Origin: Bacillota bacterium
GTDB taxonomy: Bacteria; Bacillota; Clostridia; Christensenellales; CAG-138
DNA length: 64,000 bases
Assembly: GCA_023459335.1 (NCBI GenBank)
Contig: JAEWUO010000031.1
Coordinates: forward strand, 1-64,000
Direction of reading: 5' to 3'
Positions 28,763-39,320 of the stretch are shown piece after piece; position 1 is the stretch's first letter, and every line of letters starts with the position of its first letter. The position numbers were made by a program, and so were the translations under genes. The notes beneath the pieces were generated by a model. That model saw only the letters and a program-made list of their open reading frames with translations, searched no databases and was not told the origin of the DNA.

Positions 28763-28993
28763 ATGACTGATATCGGATTGATCGCAATCGGCGCGGGCAT
28801 TGCGGTCCTCACAGGCGCCGGCGCGGGCCTTGGCATGGGCTTCGCAACCGGCAAAGCGGTGGAAGCGGTCGCTCGCCAGCCGGAAGCCAGCGGCAAGATC
28901 AACGCGCTGCTGATCCTCGGCATGGCGCTGACGGAATCGACGGCCATTTATGGTTTCGTTATCTCGCTGGTTATGATTTTCACAATGAAGTAA
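28763..28993 (+). CDS. atpE: ATP synthase F0 subunit c
   Basis: The 76-residue hairpin protein forms the rotor ring. The ion-binding carboxylate is E58, followed by S59 and T60, with Y63 one turn on (LGMALTESTAIYG). These match the ES-T-Y part of the Na+-type signature of Ilyobacter tartaricus. The Gln of helix 1 in that signature is replaced here by M25 (GLGMGFATG). The loop is ARQPEASGK. AGGAGGG lies eight bases before ATG 28763. Whether the ring moves H+ or Na+ cannot be settled by reading. Confidence 0.95.
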   Translation: MTDIGLIAIGAGIAVLTGAGAGLGMGFATGKAVEAVARQPEASGKINALLILGMALTESTAIYGFVISLVMIFTMK

Positions 28994-29014
28994 GTTTCGC
29001 AAAGAGGGGTACCC

Positions 29015-29491
29015 ATGGAATTTCACCTGATCGATTTCATCGAACACGTGCTCAACCTCCTCATCCTCTTCCTGCTCTTGCGCACCTTCCTCTATAAGCC
29101 GGTGAGCAAGTTCATGGCGGAGCGGGAGGCGAAGTTTGCGCGCGAGCGGGAGCAGATCGACGCAAGCCGCGAAGAGGCGGATTCGCTGAAGGCGAAGTAC
29201 GAAACCTCGATGAAAAATGCGCGGCTCGACGCGGAGCATCTCGCGGACGAACGCCGGAAAGCGGCGGAGCGCGAAGCGGAGGATCTTCATAAAAAAGCCA
29301 AGCAGGACGCGCAGGGTATCCTGACGGACGCGATGAAGCAGGCCGTTGCCGAGCGCGAAGGCATGCTCAGCGATCTCAAGGCGCAGACCGCCGAACTCGC
29401 GGTGGATATCGCGGGCAAGATCCTGGAGCGCGAAGTAAAACAGGAAGACCACCAGCGCATCATCGACAGCTTTTTCGACAAGGTCGGATGA
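29015..29491 (+). CDS. atpF: ATP synthase F0 subunit b
   Basis: The 158-residue stator subunit has one N-terminal membrane helix (about 8-28) and then a long charged coiled coil. It ends AVDIAGKILEREVKQEDH, which normally contacts the delta subunit. AGAGGGG precedes ATG 29015. There is no delta gene after it; a 109-bp gap leads to the delta-alpha fusion. Confidence 0.93.
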   Translation: MEFHLIDFIEHVLNLLILFLLLRTFLYKPVSKFMAEREAKFAREREQIDASREEADSLKAKYETSMKNARLDAEHLADERRKAAEREAEDLHKKAKQDAQGILTDAMKQAVAEREGMLSDLKAQTAELAVDIAGKILEREVKQEDHQRIIDSFFDKVG

Positions 29492-29600
29492 CGCCGTCCC
29501 TGTGGCTTGGGAAGGCATGCGGAAATTGGATTTTCGCAGCTTCGCGGTGCGTACCGCGATGGGAACTATCTGAATTGTTTATCAGGAAAGTGAGCTCAGT

Positions 29601-31394
<1,794 letters not shown>

Positions 31395-31437
31395 CCGCAG
31401 GCGGCACCCCATCGCGTAAGGAAAGGAGGCCCGGCAT

Positions 31438-32364
31438 ATGGCCAATATCAGCGATATCCGCTTTCATATCAAGAGCGTCAAACAGACGCGGCAAATTACG
31501 AACGCCATGCACATGGTCTCCGCCGCGCGTATGCGCAAAGCGCTCGACGGCATCGCAAAAAACCAGGCGTATTTCTACCACGCGCTGGACATTATCGTAG
31601 ATATTCGCCACCATACGGGCGATATCAACCACCCCTATCTGACGCACCGCGCGGGCGATAAGGTCGCCTATATCGTGGTTTCGGGCGAAAAGGGCCTCTC
31701 GGGCTCTTATAACCACGCCGTGCTTTCACTCGCGGACAGCGTGATGGCGGACAAAAACGTCGTGGAAGTATACACGATCGGCAGCGTCGGCAGTTCGCAC
31801 TATCTGCGGCGCGGCATCACGCCGGACCGGCACTTCGAGCGGCTCGCGGAAAAACCCATGCTCGACCAGGTGCGCAGGCTCATGACCATCCTTATTGAGA
31901 AATACGACCGCGGGGAGATCGACGAACTGCGCCTCGTCTACACGCGATTCATCAATACGCTCACGCGAGAACCAATGGAGCAAAAACTCCTGCCCGTCGA
32001 GCTCAACGATTTTAAGCGCGGACGGCCGGAGAGCCTCGCGGACATGGCGTACGACCGCTCGCAGGTCCTCTATGACCCATCGCCGGCGCAGGTGCTCGAC
32101 GCGCTGATACCGCAGCTGCTGATCGGTTATGTATACGGCGCGATCGTGCACGCCTACGCCAGCGAAAACTTCTCGCGCATGGCGGCCATGGAAAACGCGA
32201 CGCGCAGCGCGGACAAGATGATCGAAAAGCTGACGCAGCAATACCACTCCGTGCGCCAGCTCACCATAACAAACGAACTCGCCGACATCATCGGCGCGGC
32301 CAATGCGGCCAACGCGGCGCGCTCCGCCGACGCCGCCTATTATCCGGAGGGACACAACGCATGA
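31438..32364 (+). CDS. atpG: ATP synthase F1 subunit gamma
   Basis: The 308-residue central shaft subunit starts with the family's ISDIRFHIKSVKQTRQITNA and MVSAARMRKA and ends with the second shaft helix (MENATRSADKMIEKLTQQYH). AAAGGAGG precedes ATG 31438. It overlaps atpD by 4 nt. The last ten residues (SADAAYYPEG region) extend past the usual end. Confidence 0.93.
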   Translation: MANISDIRFHIKSVKQTRQITNAMHMVSAARMRKALDGIAKNQAYFYHALDIIVDIRHHTGDINHPYLTHRAGDKVAYIVVSGEKGLSGSYNHAVLSLADSVMADKNVVEVYTIGSVGSSHYLRRGITPDRHFERLAEKPMLDQVRRLMTILIEKYDRGEIDELRLVYTRFINTLTREPMEQKLLPVELNDFKRGRPESLADMAYDRSQVLYDPSPAQVLDALIPQLLIGYVYGAIVHAYASENFSRMAAMENATRSADKMIEKLTQQYHSVRQLTITNELADIIGAANAANAARSADAAYYPEGHNA

Positions 32365-33770
32365 CGGAACAAGAACGTACCGGAAGCATCATACGCATCA
32401 TCGGCCCCGTGCTGGACGTGCGTTTCAGAGAAGGCAGCGAGCCGCCGCTGAAAACGCTGCTCGCGACCATGACCGAACCAGCCGTCCACATCGAGGTTGT
32501 GCAGCACCATTCCCCCGGCGTGGTGCGCGCCATCGCGCTCGAACCCACCGAGGGCCTGTTCTGCGGCGTCGAGGTACTCAATACCGGCAGCGGCATCCGC
32601 GTTCCGGTCGGCGAAAACGTACTCGGACGCGTCATCGACTGTCTCGGCCGCCCGATCGACGGACTCGGCCCGATCGACGCGCCACTGCGGGACGTGCACC
32701 AGTCTCCGCCGTCGTTTCTGCTGCAGCGGCCTTCCACGACGCTCTATGAAACGGGCATCAAGGTCATCGACCTGCTCGCCCCCTACCCCGTCGGCGGGAA
32801 GATCGGCCTTTTCGGCGGCGCGGGCGTCGGCAAAACGGTGCTGATTCTCGAACTGATCCACAATATCGCGAAAAACCGCGGCGGTTATTCCGTGTTCGCC
32901 GGTGTCGGCGAACGCAGCCGTGAAGGCACGGACCTGATCAACGACATGCGCGAAAGCGGCGTCATCGCGCGCACTTCCCTCGCGTTCGGGCAGATGAACG
33001 AACCGCCGGGATCGCGCATGCGTGTGGCGCTCGCCGGGCTTAGCATGGCGGAATACATCCGCGACGACATGCATCAGGACGTGCTGCTGTTCATCGACAA
33101 CATCTTCCGTTTCGTGCAGGCGGGCAACGAGGTCTCCGCGCTGCTGGGGCGCATGCCGAGCGCGGTCGGCTACCAGCCGACGCTCGCGAACGAACTCGGC
33201 GAACTGGAAGAGCGCATCGCCTCCACGCCGCACGGCTCGATCACGTCCGTGCAGGCGGTATATGTTCCCGCGGACGATTTGACCGACCCCGCGCCAGCGA
33301 CTATTTTCTCGCATCTGGACGCGACGACCGTTCTCTCGCGTTCCATCGCGGAGATCGGCATCTACCCAGCCGTCGATCCGCTGGCCTCTTCCTCCCGCAT
33401 TCTGGAACCGGCCATCGTGGGGGAACGGCATTATCAGGTGGCCCGGCGCGTACAGGAAACGCTGCAGCGTTATCACGAACTGCAGGATATCATCGCCATT
33501 CTGGGTATGGACGAGCTTTCGGACGACGATCGGCAGACCGTTTACCGCGCGAGAAAGATTCAGAACTTCCTCTCGCAGCCGATGCACGTCGCGGAAGTTT
33601 ACAGCGGGCAGCCGGGCTGTTCCGTTTCACTCGCCGACACGATCGCGAGTTTTGAAGAGATCGTCGAGGGTCGGGCGGACGAGATTCCGGAATCCCTTTT
33701 CCTGCTCGCGGGCGGCATCAACGAGGTGCACGAAAGATTCGCGGAGATGAAGAAGAACAATAATACGTAA
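32361..33770 (+). CDS. atpD: ATP synthase F1 subunit beta
   Basis: The 469-residue catalytic subunit has Walker A GGAGVGKT at 152-159, the catalytic Glu segment GERSREGTDL, Walker B VLLFIDNIFRF and the DELSD contact loop with gamma. Length and motifs are standard. ATG 32361 overlaps the atpG stop. Confidence 0.95.
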   Translation: MTEQERTGSIIRIIGPVLDVRFREGSEPPLKTLLATMTEPAVHIEVVQHHSPGVVRAIALEPTEGLFCGVEVLNTGSGIRVPVGENVLGRVIDCLGRPIDGLGPIDAPLRDVHQSPPSFLLQRPSTTLYETGIKVIDLLAPYPVGGKIGLFGGAGVGKTVLILELIHNIAKNRGGYSVFAGVGERSREGTDLINDMRESGVIARTSLAFGQMNEPPGSRMRVALAGLSMAEYIRDDMHQDVLLFIDNIFRFVQAGNEVSALLGRMPSAVGYQPTLANELGELEERIASTPHGSITSVQAVYVPADDLTDPAPATIFSHLDATTVLSRSIAEIGIYPAVDPLASSSRILEPAIVGERHYQVARRVQETLQRYHELQDIIAILGMDELSDDDRQTVYRARKIQNFLSQPMHVAEVYSGQPGCSVSLADTIASFEEIVEGRADEIPESLFLLAGGINEVHERFAEMKKNNNT

Positions 33771-33793
33771 TTCCGCTCTGGAGAGGATCGATC

Positions 33794-34225
33794 ATGGCGA
33801 AACCTTTTAATCTCATGGTGCTCACACCGGAACGCGAGTTTTACAACGGGCAGGTCGTCTATGTCAGCGTACAGACCATCGCCGGTTCCGTTGGCGTACT
33901 GGCAGATCACATGCCTATGGTTTCCGCGCTGGATGTCGGCGCGCTGGTCATCCATCCGGACGAGAACACGGTCCGCACGGCGTTTCATTCCGAGGGATTT
34001 ATCGAGGTGCGGCCTGAGTGTGTGTATATCCTTTCGCAGGCCTGCGAGTGGCCGGAAGAAATCGACGAAAAGCGCGCGCGCGATGCGGAAATGCGCGCGC
34101 AGGAGCGCCTTGCGCAGGAACAGCAGGGAGACGACCTCGGCACGATGGGTCACAGCAAGGTCGCGCTCATGCGAGCCATGACGCGGCGGCGCATCAAGTC
34201 CCTCTCCTCGACGGATATGAAATAA
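33794..34225 (+). CDS. atpC: ATP synthase F1 subunit epsilon
   Basis: The 143-residue subunit has the beta-sandwich domain (FNLMVLTPEREFYNG; GSVGVLADHMPMVSAL) and a C-terminal helical pair that can inhibit ATP hydrolysis. The C-terminus is longer and more polar than usual (RLAQEQQGDDLGTMGHSK). GAGAGGAT precedes ATG 33794. It is the last gene of the operon. Confidence 0.92.
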   Translation: MAKPFNLMVLTPEREFYNGQVVYVSVQTIAGSVGVLADHMPMVSALDVGALVIHPDENTVRTAFHSEGFIEVRPECVYILSQACEWPEEIDEKRARDAEMRAQERLAQEQQGDDLGTMGHSKVALMRAMTRRRIKSLSSTDMK

Positions 34226-34246
34226 TCAATTTTTACTTCGGATAAC

Positions 34247-34281
34247 AACAGGCGAGATCATATTGATCCCGCCTGTTTTTC
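34247..34281 (+). terminator. ATP synthase operon terminator
   Basis: AACAGGCG (34247-34254) pairs with CGCCTGTT (34270-34277), with GATC/GATC pairing inside, then a T-run. Confidence 0.85.
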
Positions 34282-34322
34282 TCAGATGAACGGTGTTTTA
34301 TACTCGCTTTTTCTCGCCTTGT

Positions 34323-34604
34323 CTACCGGTTGAAGAAAAACGTCAGACCGAATATAACGAGCCCGATCAGCGCCGCAAGCAGGGATTTCGTCGTGCCGTT
34401 TTTATAGTACAGCGCGGCAAACACAGCGCTCAGCGCGAACGGAATAAGCAGCCCGATCCATTTGGGCAGCGTCGTTCCCGCCGATCCGTCCGTTTGCACC
34501 TGCATGACGATGGTATCCGGCAGAATGATCAATCCCACGATAAATGCCGCGATCGCAAGAAGTAAAATCATCGCGAAAACGATCAGCCGCGTTTTGTTTT
34601 TCAT
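34323..34604 (-). CDS. Small membrane protein, DUF1648-like
   Basis: The 93-residue protein has three hydrophobic helices (about 5-25, 45-65 and 73-92). The segment LPDTIVMQVQTDGSAGTTLPKW resembles the DUF1648/SdpI N-terminal pattern, where a loop between helices carries a P-x-x-x-x-x-H/Q stretch. ATG 34604 follows AGGAGGA on the minus strand; the in-frame start at 34631 has none. No function is shown. Confidence 0.7.
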   Translation of the reverse strand: MKNKTRLIVFAMILLLAIAAFIVGLIILPDTIVMQVQTDGSAGTTLPKWIGLLIPFALSAVFAALYYKNGTTKSLLAALIGLVIFGLTFFFNR

Positions 34605-34670
34605 GTGTCCTCCTGATGGATATCGGTTCAATATGCATCATTATTATACAGGAAACAGGGATAAAAACAA

Positions 34671-34699
34671 TTGCGTTATTTCTTCGATGCCGTTATACT
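34671..34699 (+). promoter_or_regulatory. Promoter of the short non-stop ORF
   Basis: TTGCGT (34671-34676), 17 bp, TATACT (34694-34699). The transcript would start near 34706 and end at the terminator about 210 nt later. Confidence 0.65.
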
Positions 34700-34739
34700 G
34701 AAGCGCGTCAGAATCAATATCGAAAGGAAGTGCATCCGC

Positions 34740-34919
34740 ATGAACCGGTTTCTCACGCGAAAAAAAATGGGCAAGCGCGAAAAGCGCGCGCTGGACCTGG
34801 CGAAACGAAACATTTGGGAAGGAATCAGCCCGGTTACCAGAATCACCGAAAACAAAAAAATCTACAACAGGAAAAAATCCCCGCGTCCGGACGAACTCGA
34901 CGGCACGGGGATTTTTATT
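34740..34919 (+). CDS. Candidate ArfA/BrfA-like ribosome-rescue peptide, no stop before terminator
   Basis: A short, basic ORF starts at ATG 34740 with AAAGGAAG nine bases upstream and its own promoter. It reads MNRFLTRKKMGKREKRALDL, then AKRNIWEGISPVTRITENKK, then IYNRKKSPRPD. It stays open straight through a strong intrinsic terminator (34873-34921); the first in-frame stop is at 35073-35075, inside the antisense MFS gene. The mRNA would thus lack a stop codon and encode about 60 residues. Rescue factors ArfA and BrfA are expressed in this way. The pattern P-x2-R...NKK..Y.RK is also similar to the E. coli ArfA core as I remember it. I mark the end where transcription should stop. An alternative is a spurious ORF over a terminator that belongs to the opposing gene. 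Confidence 0.6.
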
Positions 34920-34921
34920 TT
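34873..34921. terminator. Bidirectional terminator inside the short ORF
   Basis: AAAAATCCCCG (34873-34883) pairs perfectly with CGGGGATTTTT (34906-34916), with CGTC/GACG in the loop and TTTTTATTTT after it. The left A-run gives the opposing mannosidase-symporter operon a terminator too. Confidence 0.85.
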
Positions 34922-34933
34922 CCTGTCAACGGA

Positions 34934-36253
34934 TCATCCGCGCGGCTGCTCTTCCGGCAGTTTATATAGTAAAAAAGGTATGATCGAGACGAGGCAGCTT
35001 GCCGCGGGAATCAGCGTGATGGAAAGAAACACCGTGTTCTGCATCTTATCCGTCACGGTTATCCCGCTCTGGTAACCGGTCAGAGAGAGTATCATACCGA
35101 ACACCAGCACCGCGAGCGAACCCATGAGCTTGCCGACAAACGTCAGACTGGAAAACGAGAGCCCGTCGTTGCGCACGCCGGTCTGCCGCTCCACGCTGTC
35201 CACCGCGTCCGCGATCATCGTGGTCTGCACCACGGAGAAAATGCCGAGCGTAACACCGGTCAGAAAGATCATCCTCATCATGGCGTAAAGGTTTGCAAAA
35301 CCCACGAAGTACATCGCGGCGTATATTGCGCTGGCGAAGAGCGTGCTGACGATCATCAGGCGTTTGGCGGGCAGTTTTTTGAGGAGCAGCGGCGAAAGGA
35401 ACGAAGATACGACCATGCCGAGGATGATCGCCGCGCCGATGAGGGTGAAGTATCCTTCGTCGCGGTAGGCGATCAGCGCGAAGACCGCACCGCCCGCCTG
35501 CACGATATTCCGGCCGAAGCCGAGGATGGAGCCGAGCAGCACGAGGTAGAGCGGTTTATTTCTGAAGAACGTCGCAAACAGCGTTTTCAGGCTGACCCCC
35601 TCCTCCGGCGGCAGGTGCCGCTCGCGCGTATTGAAAAAAGCGAGCAGGAACATCGCCATGCCGACAGCGGAAATCAGAATCGCCGCCCTGCTCCAGCCTG
35701 CCGGCGTGGTCTCGGCGGAGAAACTGAATAGCTTCGCGATCCATGGCCCGCCGAGCGTGGCCAGCCCCAGCGCGATGGCGCCGAACGCGCGGACGTAGGA
35801 GATGACCTTCGTGCGTTCCGGATCCGCAAACGCCGCGCCGATCAACCCCCAGAACGGCACGTCGCAGGCGGTGTACGCCGCATCCCAGAAGAGCAGCGCC
35901 ACAGCGAGAAAAACGAGCTTCGCCGTTTCGCCGGTATTCGGCAGGCAAAAAAGAATCGCGGAGAAAAACGCGACCGGCAGCGCGGAGAAGAGGATGTATG
36001 GCCGCAGCTTTCCCCAGCGTGAACGGGTTTTATCGACGAGTACGCCCATTACGGGATCGTTCACCGCGTCGAATATCTTCGCGCCCGCGAGGATGACGGA
36101 GACGACGGCGAGGCCCGCGTTGCTGATCTTCGCGTACTCCGTGAGGTAGAGCAGGATGAACGTGGTCACAAACGTCAGCACCATGTTTTGCCCGAACCCC
36201 GCGATCACGATGGAATTGCGCATCAGCCGCGCGGAAGGCGCTTGATTGCTCAT
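34934..36253 (-). CDS. GPH-family sugar:cation symporter
   Basis: The 439-residue protein has about twelve membrane segments and GPH motifs, such as DAVNDPVMGVLVDKTRSRWGK in the loop after helix 2. It likely imports a mannose-containing sugar or glycoside. ATG 36253 follows GAAGGAGA and overlaps the mannosidase stop by 4 nt, so the two are coupled. The in-frame start at 36355 lies within the mannosidase. Confidence 0.87.
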   Translation of the reverse strand: MSNQAPSARLMRNSIVIAGFGQNMVLTFVTTFILLYLTEYAKISNAGLAVVSVILAGAKIFDAVNDPVMGVLVDKTRSRWGKLRPYILFSALPVAFFSAILFCLPNTGETAKLVFLAVALLFWDAAYTACDVPFWGLIGAAFADPERTKVISYVRAFGAIALGLATLGGPWIAKLFSFSAETTPAGWSRAAILISAVGMAMFLLAFFNTRERHLPPEEGVSLKTLFATFFRNKPLYLVLLGSILGFGRNIVQAGGAVFALIAYRDEGYFTLIGAAIILGMVVSSFLSPLLLKKLPAKRLMIVSTLFASAIYAAMYFVGFANLYAMMRMIFLTGVTLGIFSVVQTTMIADAVDSVERQTGVRNDGLSFSSLTFVGKLMGSLAVLVFGMILSLTGYQSGITVTDKMQNTVFLSITLIPAASCLVSIIPFLLYKLPEEQPRG

Positions 36254-39150
36254 TTGAGAAAATCTCCTTCCAGTCGGATGGTTACGATCTGATATGGATG
36301 GAACGGGATGTTTGTCAGATCCGCTTCGCCGAGCGGGCGTTCCAGCAGATCGCAATAGACCGCTTTTTTATAGGAAACCCGGGTCGCGAGGCTCGTCGCC
36401 GCGTCGCGTCCCAGCGACTCGTACAGCCGGATCACCAGCGCGTCATCATCTTCGCCGCGCTTGACCGTCTCCAAAACGACCGCGGGATTCGATAAGGCGA
36501 ACAGGCTCGCCTGCTCCCGGTAACGTCCGACGAGCAGCGGGTGGTTGAGGCGATACGCTTCCGCCACCGCGCGCGCGTTATCTGCGCCGAGCGGACAGAC
36601 CGCATAGACGAACGCATGCTCTCCGCGGTCCGCGCGCTTGTTGGGATAGACCGGCGCGCGAAGCAGGTTCAGGCTTAACAAGCCGTTTTTCGCACGGTGG
36701 CCGTACTTGCCGTCGTTGAGCAGCGCGAATCCCCTGCCGTCCTTGTGCACGCTCGCCCACTTGTGCCCGCAGACCTCGAACTGCGCACATTCGATCGAAT
36801 TCCGCTCCGTAGTCGCGCGTTTCATCGCGCCGAACGGAATGTCGAACTCCGCCTCGTCGCCGTAGTCCGCAGGATAAAAGTCCGCGCGCAGCATCCGCAG
36901 GCGTTCGTGCCAGCTCACATACGTTTCAAAGCGAACGACGTCACTGCCGGATTCCAATATGACGCACTGCACGATTTCGCTCCTGCCGAAGCGGTAGGTC
37001 TGTTCCCGTACGAGCCGGGGACCGTCCCGCCGTATTTCTATCCGGCACGCGGCGAGGCACAGCGGCCGCCTCTTCAGATACCGCATATCGATGTCCCAGG
37101 CGTCGAACGGAATCGTCAGCGGGTCGCGGTAGAGCGTCAGGCGGTTGAGCGGGCCACGCGCCAGTTCGCGCCCGTCCGCAAGGCGGAAGGAGACGATCTC
37201 GCCGGACTCGCCGAATATCAGCCGGACGAGCCCGTTGTCCATTTCGCGTTCGGTGTACGACAGGGAGTCGATCTCGCCCGCCGGTTCCAGCGCGGCCACC
37301 GCGTAGGGCGAGACGCGCGCGCGGCGCCAGCTATCCTCAAAACGAACGAATTCGTCCCGCGCAAACGAAGTGAGGTTGACTGCGGCGGGATTCTCGCCTG
37401 CGGGCAGCACGCTTGCGTTATACATCTCTAAGCGTTGTTTCATGCGCGCGTAGGCAGGCGCGGTCTCGCGGTAGACCCGCCCGATGCACGTACCCGGCAG
37501 GATATCGTGAAACTGGTAGAGCAGCGTTTCTTTCCAGATCTCCTCCAGCATCGCATATGGGTAATCGCCTGCGGGCGTAAAGGCGGCCGCCGCCGCTTCC
37601 GCGTTGTGCAGCAGCCGCTCCATGAGGCGGTTGTCGCGCTTGTTCGCCGACTGCGTGGTCAGCGTGCCCTGATGCGTTTCCAGATAGAGTTCGCCCGTGT
37701 GGACGTGCTCGATGTCCTTCTTCGCAAGTTTGTCAAAGAAGGAGATCGCGCTGCCGTGCCGCACTTTCGGCAGGCCATCCAGACCGGTTTCCCGCGCGAG
37801 CAGCTCCATATGATTCTCCCGGGGGCCTCCGCCGCCGTCCCCTGCGCCGTAGACGAGCAGCGCGGTGTTCAGGTTCTTTTCCGGGTAACGTTTCAGCGCG
37901 TTGAGCAGATTGTGCGCGCCCGCCGCGCTGTTATAATCCCCCTCCGGCGGCATATGCGCCAATACCCGCGTTCCATCCACACCCTGCCAGTAAAACGAGC
38001 GGTAAGGAAACACGTTCACCTTGTTCCAGGCGAGTTTGATCGTCGAAAAATAGTCCATCCCGCAGCCTTTGAGGATCTGCGGCAGATTGCCGTTGTAGCC
38101 GAACGCGTCCGGCAGCCAGCAGAGGCGGATTTCCTGCCCGAATTCCTCCGCCGCAAAGCGCTTGCCGTAGACCGCCTGCCGCACGAGCGATTCCCCGCCC
38201 GTCAAGTTTACGTCGCACTCCGTCCAGAAGCCGCCCTGCAGCTCGATCCGCCCCGCGAGGATCGCGGCTTTCACCCGCGCGTAGAGCGCCGGGTGCTCGT
38301 CCTTGATCCACTGCAGCTGCTGCGGCTGGCTCGTACCGTAAACGATCTCGGGGTAGCGTTCGATATTGCGCAGCGCGGCGGCGTAGGTCCGCGCGGCCTT
38401 GCGCTTCGACTCGCGGACGGGCCACATCCACGCAAGGTCGAGATGCCCGTGCCCGACCGCGTCGAACGTAAATCCGCTGACCGAAGGCCTTGCCAGCAGC
38501 GGTGCGAGTTCCTGCCGCGCGCCGGCAGCGTCATCGCGCGAGAAACGTGCGAAGGCGGCGGAAAGCGCACGGGAAAGCTCCGCTCGTTTGGCTTCGTCGT
38601 CCGTCGAGGAGAGCAGCAGCGCGAGCGTCAGATAATCGTAGAACAGCCCGAACGCCGCGTCGTCCCGCTCCGCGATCCAAGCGCCGGCAAACCTGCCGTA
38701 GCCCACGTCGTTAAGCAGAAAGCCGTTGTAGCCGTAATCGACGTAATATTCGAGTTCGCCCGCCGCGCTGCGCGGCAGTTCGAACACCACGCGCCGCCCG
38801 CCGGTACGCGGCAGGTCGCCGAACGCGTAGACGGACGACACGCCGTCGAGAATTCCCCCGTCCGGCGCGTAAACAAGCCCCTCGCCTGTATTTTCGATCA
38901 GAATCACAGGATGCGACAGCCCCTCCGGCAGGCTCCCGCGCAGGCGGAGCCAAGCGCAGCCGAGCTTCCGTCCCCAGTTGACCGCGCCGGAAACGCCGAC
39001 GAAATTTTCCCGCTCTATCTGTGAAAACGGCACCGGCTCCGCGCTCGTCAGCATCTGCGCGTCCATGCGCGAAACCACGCGGTAGACCCGCGTGCGAATG
39101 CGGTTCAGCCGCGCGTAAACGACGGGGTTTTTCAGGCGAAATTTAATCAT
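36250..39150 (-). CDS. Alpha-mannosidase, GH38
   Basis: The 966-residue cytoplasmic hydrolase (no signal peptide) belongs to GH38. The catalytic domain holds GHGHLDLAWMWPVRE (zinc ligands) and WLPDAFGYNGNLPQI with the likely nucleophile D348, then the zinc-site His in QFHDILPGTCIG. The C-terminal half is the family's beta-sandwich region. It cleaves alpha-mannosides, probably after uptake by the downstream symporter. AGAGGAA precedes ATG 39150. Confidence 0.9.
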   Translation of the reverse strand: MIKFRLKNPVVYARLNRIRTRVYRVVSRMDAQMLTSAEPVPFSQIERENFVGVSGAVNWGRKLGCAWLRLRGSLPEGLSHPVILIENTGEGLVYAPDGGILDGVSSVYAFGDLPRTGGRRVVFELPRSAAGELEYYVDYGYNGFLLNDVGYGRFAGAWIAERDDAAFGLFYDYLTLALLLSSTDDEAKRAELSRALSAAFARFSRDDAAGARQELAPLLARPSVSGFTFDAVGHGHLDLAWMWPVRESKRKAARTYAAALRNIERYPEIVYGTSQPQQLQWIKDEHPALYARVKAAILAGRIELQGGFWTECDVNLTGGESLVRQAVYGKRFAAEEFGQEIRLCWLPDAFGYNGNLPQILKGCGMDYFSTIKLAWNKVNVFPYRSFYWQGVDGTRVLAHMPPEGDYNSAAGAHNLLNALKRYPEKNLNTALLVYGAGDGGGGPRENHMELLARETGLDGLPKVRHGSAISFFDKLAKKDIEHVHTGELYLETHQGTLTTQSANKRDNRLMERLLHNAEAAAAAFTPAGDYPYAMLEEIWKETLLYQFHDILPGTCIGRVYRETAPAYARMKQRLEMYNASVLPAGENPAAVNLTSFARDEFVRFEDSWRRARVSPYAVAALEPAGEIDSLSYTEREMDNGLVRLIFGESGEIVSFRLADGRELARGPLNRLTLYRDPLTIPFDAWDIDMRYLKRRPLCLAACRIEIRRDGPRLVREQTYRFGRSEIVQCVILESGSDVVRFETYVSWHERLRMLRADFYPADYGDEAEFDIPFGAMKRATTERNSIECAQFEVCGHKWASVHKDGRGFALLNDGKYGHRAKNGLLSLNLLRAPVYPNKRADRGEHAFVYAVCPLGADNARAVAEAYRLNHPLLVGRYREQASLFALSNPAVVLETVKRGEDDDALVIRLYESLGRDAATSLATRVSYKKAVYCDLLERPLGEADLTNIPFHPYQIVTIRLEGDFLK

Positions 39151-39228
39151 GAAATTCCTCTTTTTCTTTCGGACCGGTCAAAGAAACGTTTTGATTTGCA
39201 CCGTCAAAAAAGTCGGCTCGCTAACCGA

Positions 39229-39258
39229 ATGCTACCATAGCAAAATCCCCTCTGTCAA
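39229..39258 (-). promoter_or_regulatory. Promoter of the mannosidase-symporter operon
   Basis: On the minus strand TTGACA (39258-39253), 18 bp, TAGCAT (39234-39229). Confidence 0.55.
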
Positions 39259-39273
39259 CGCGCGCGGGTGCGG

Positions 39274-39304
39274 AAAAAGCCGGAAAGTCTGCGCCTCCCG
39301 GCTT
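39274..39304 (-). terminator. Terminator after the MFS efflux gene
   Basis: On the minus strand AAGCCGG (39304-39298) pairs with CCGGCTT (39283-39277), then TTTT. Confidence 0.7.
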
Positions 39305-39320
39305 ACTTCGCTCAGATCGT

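Noticed and set aside
37435..39024. Plus-strand ORF opposite the alpha-mannosidase
   Set aside because: Antisense shadow; GH38 motifs are on the minus strand.
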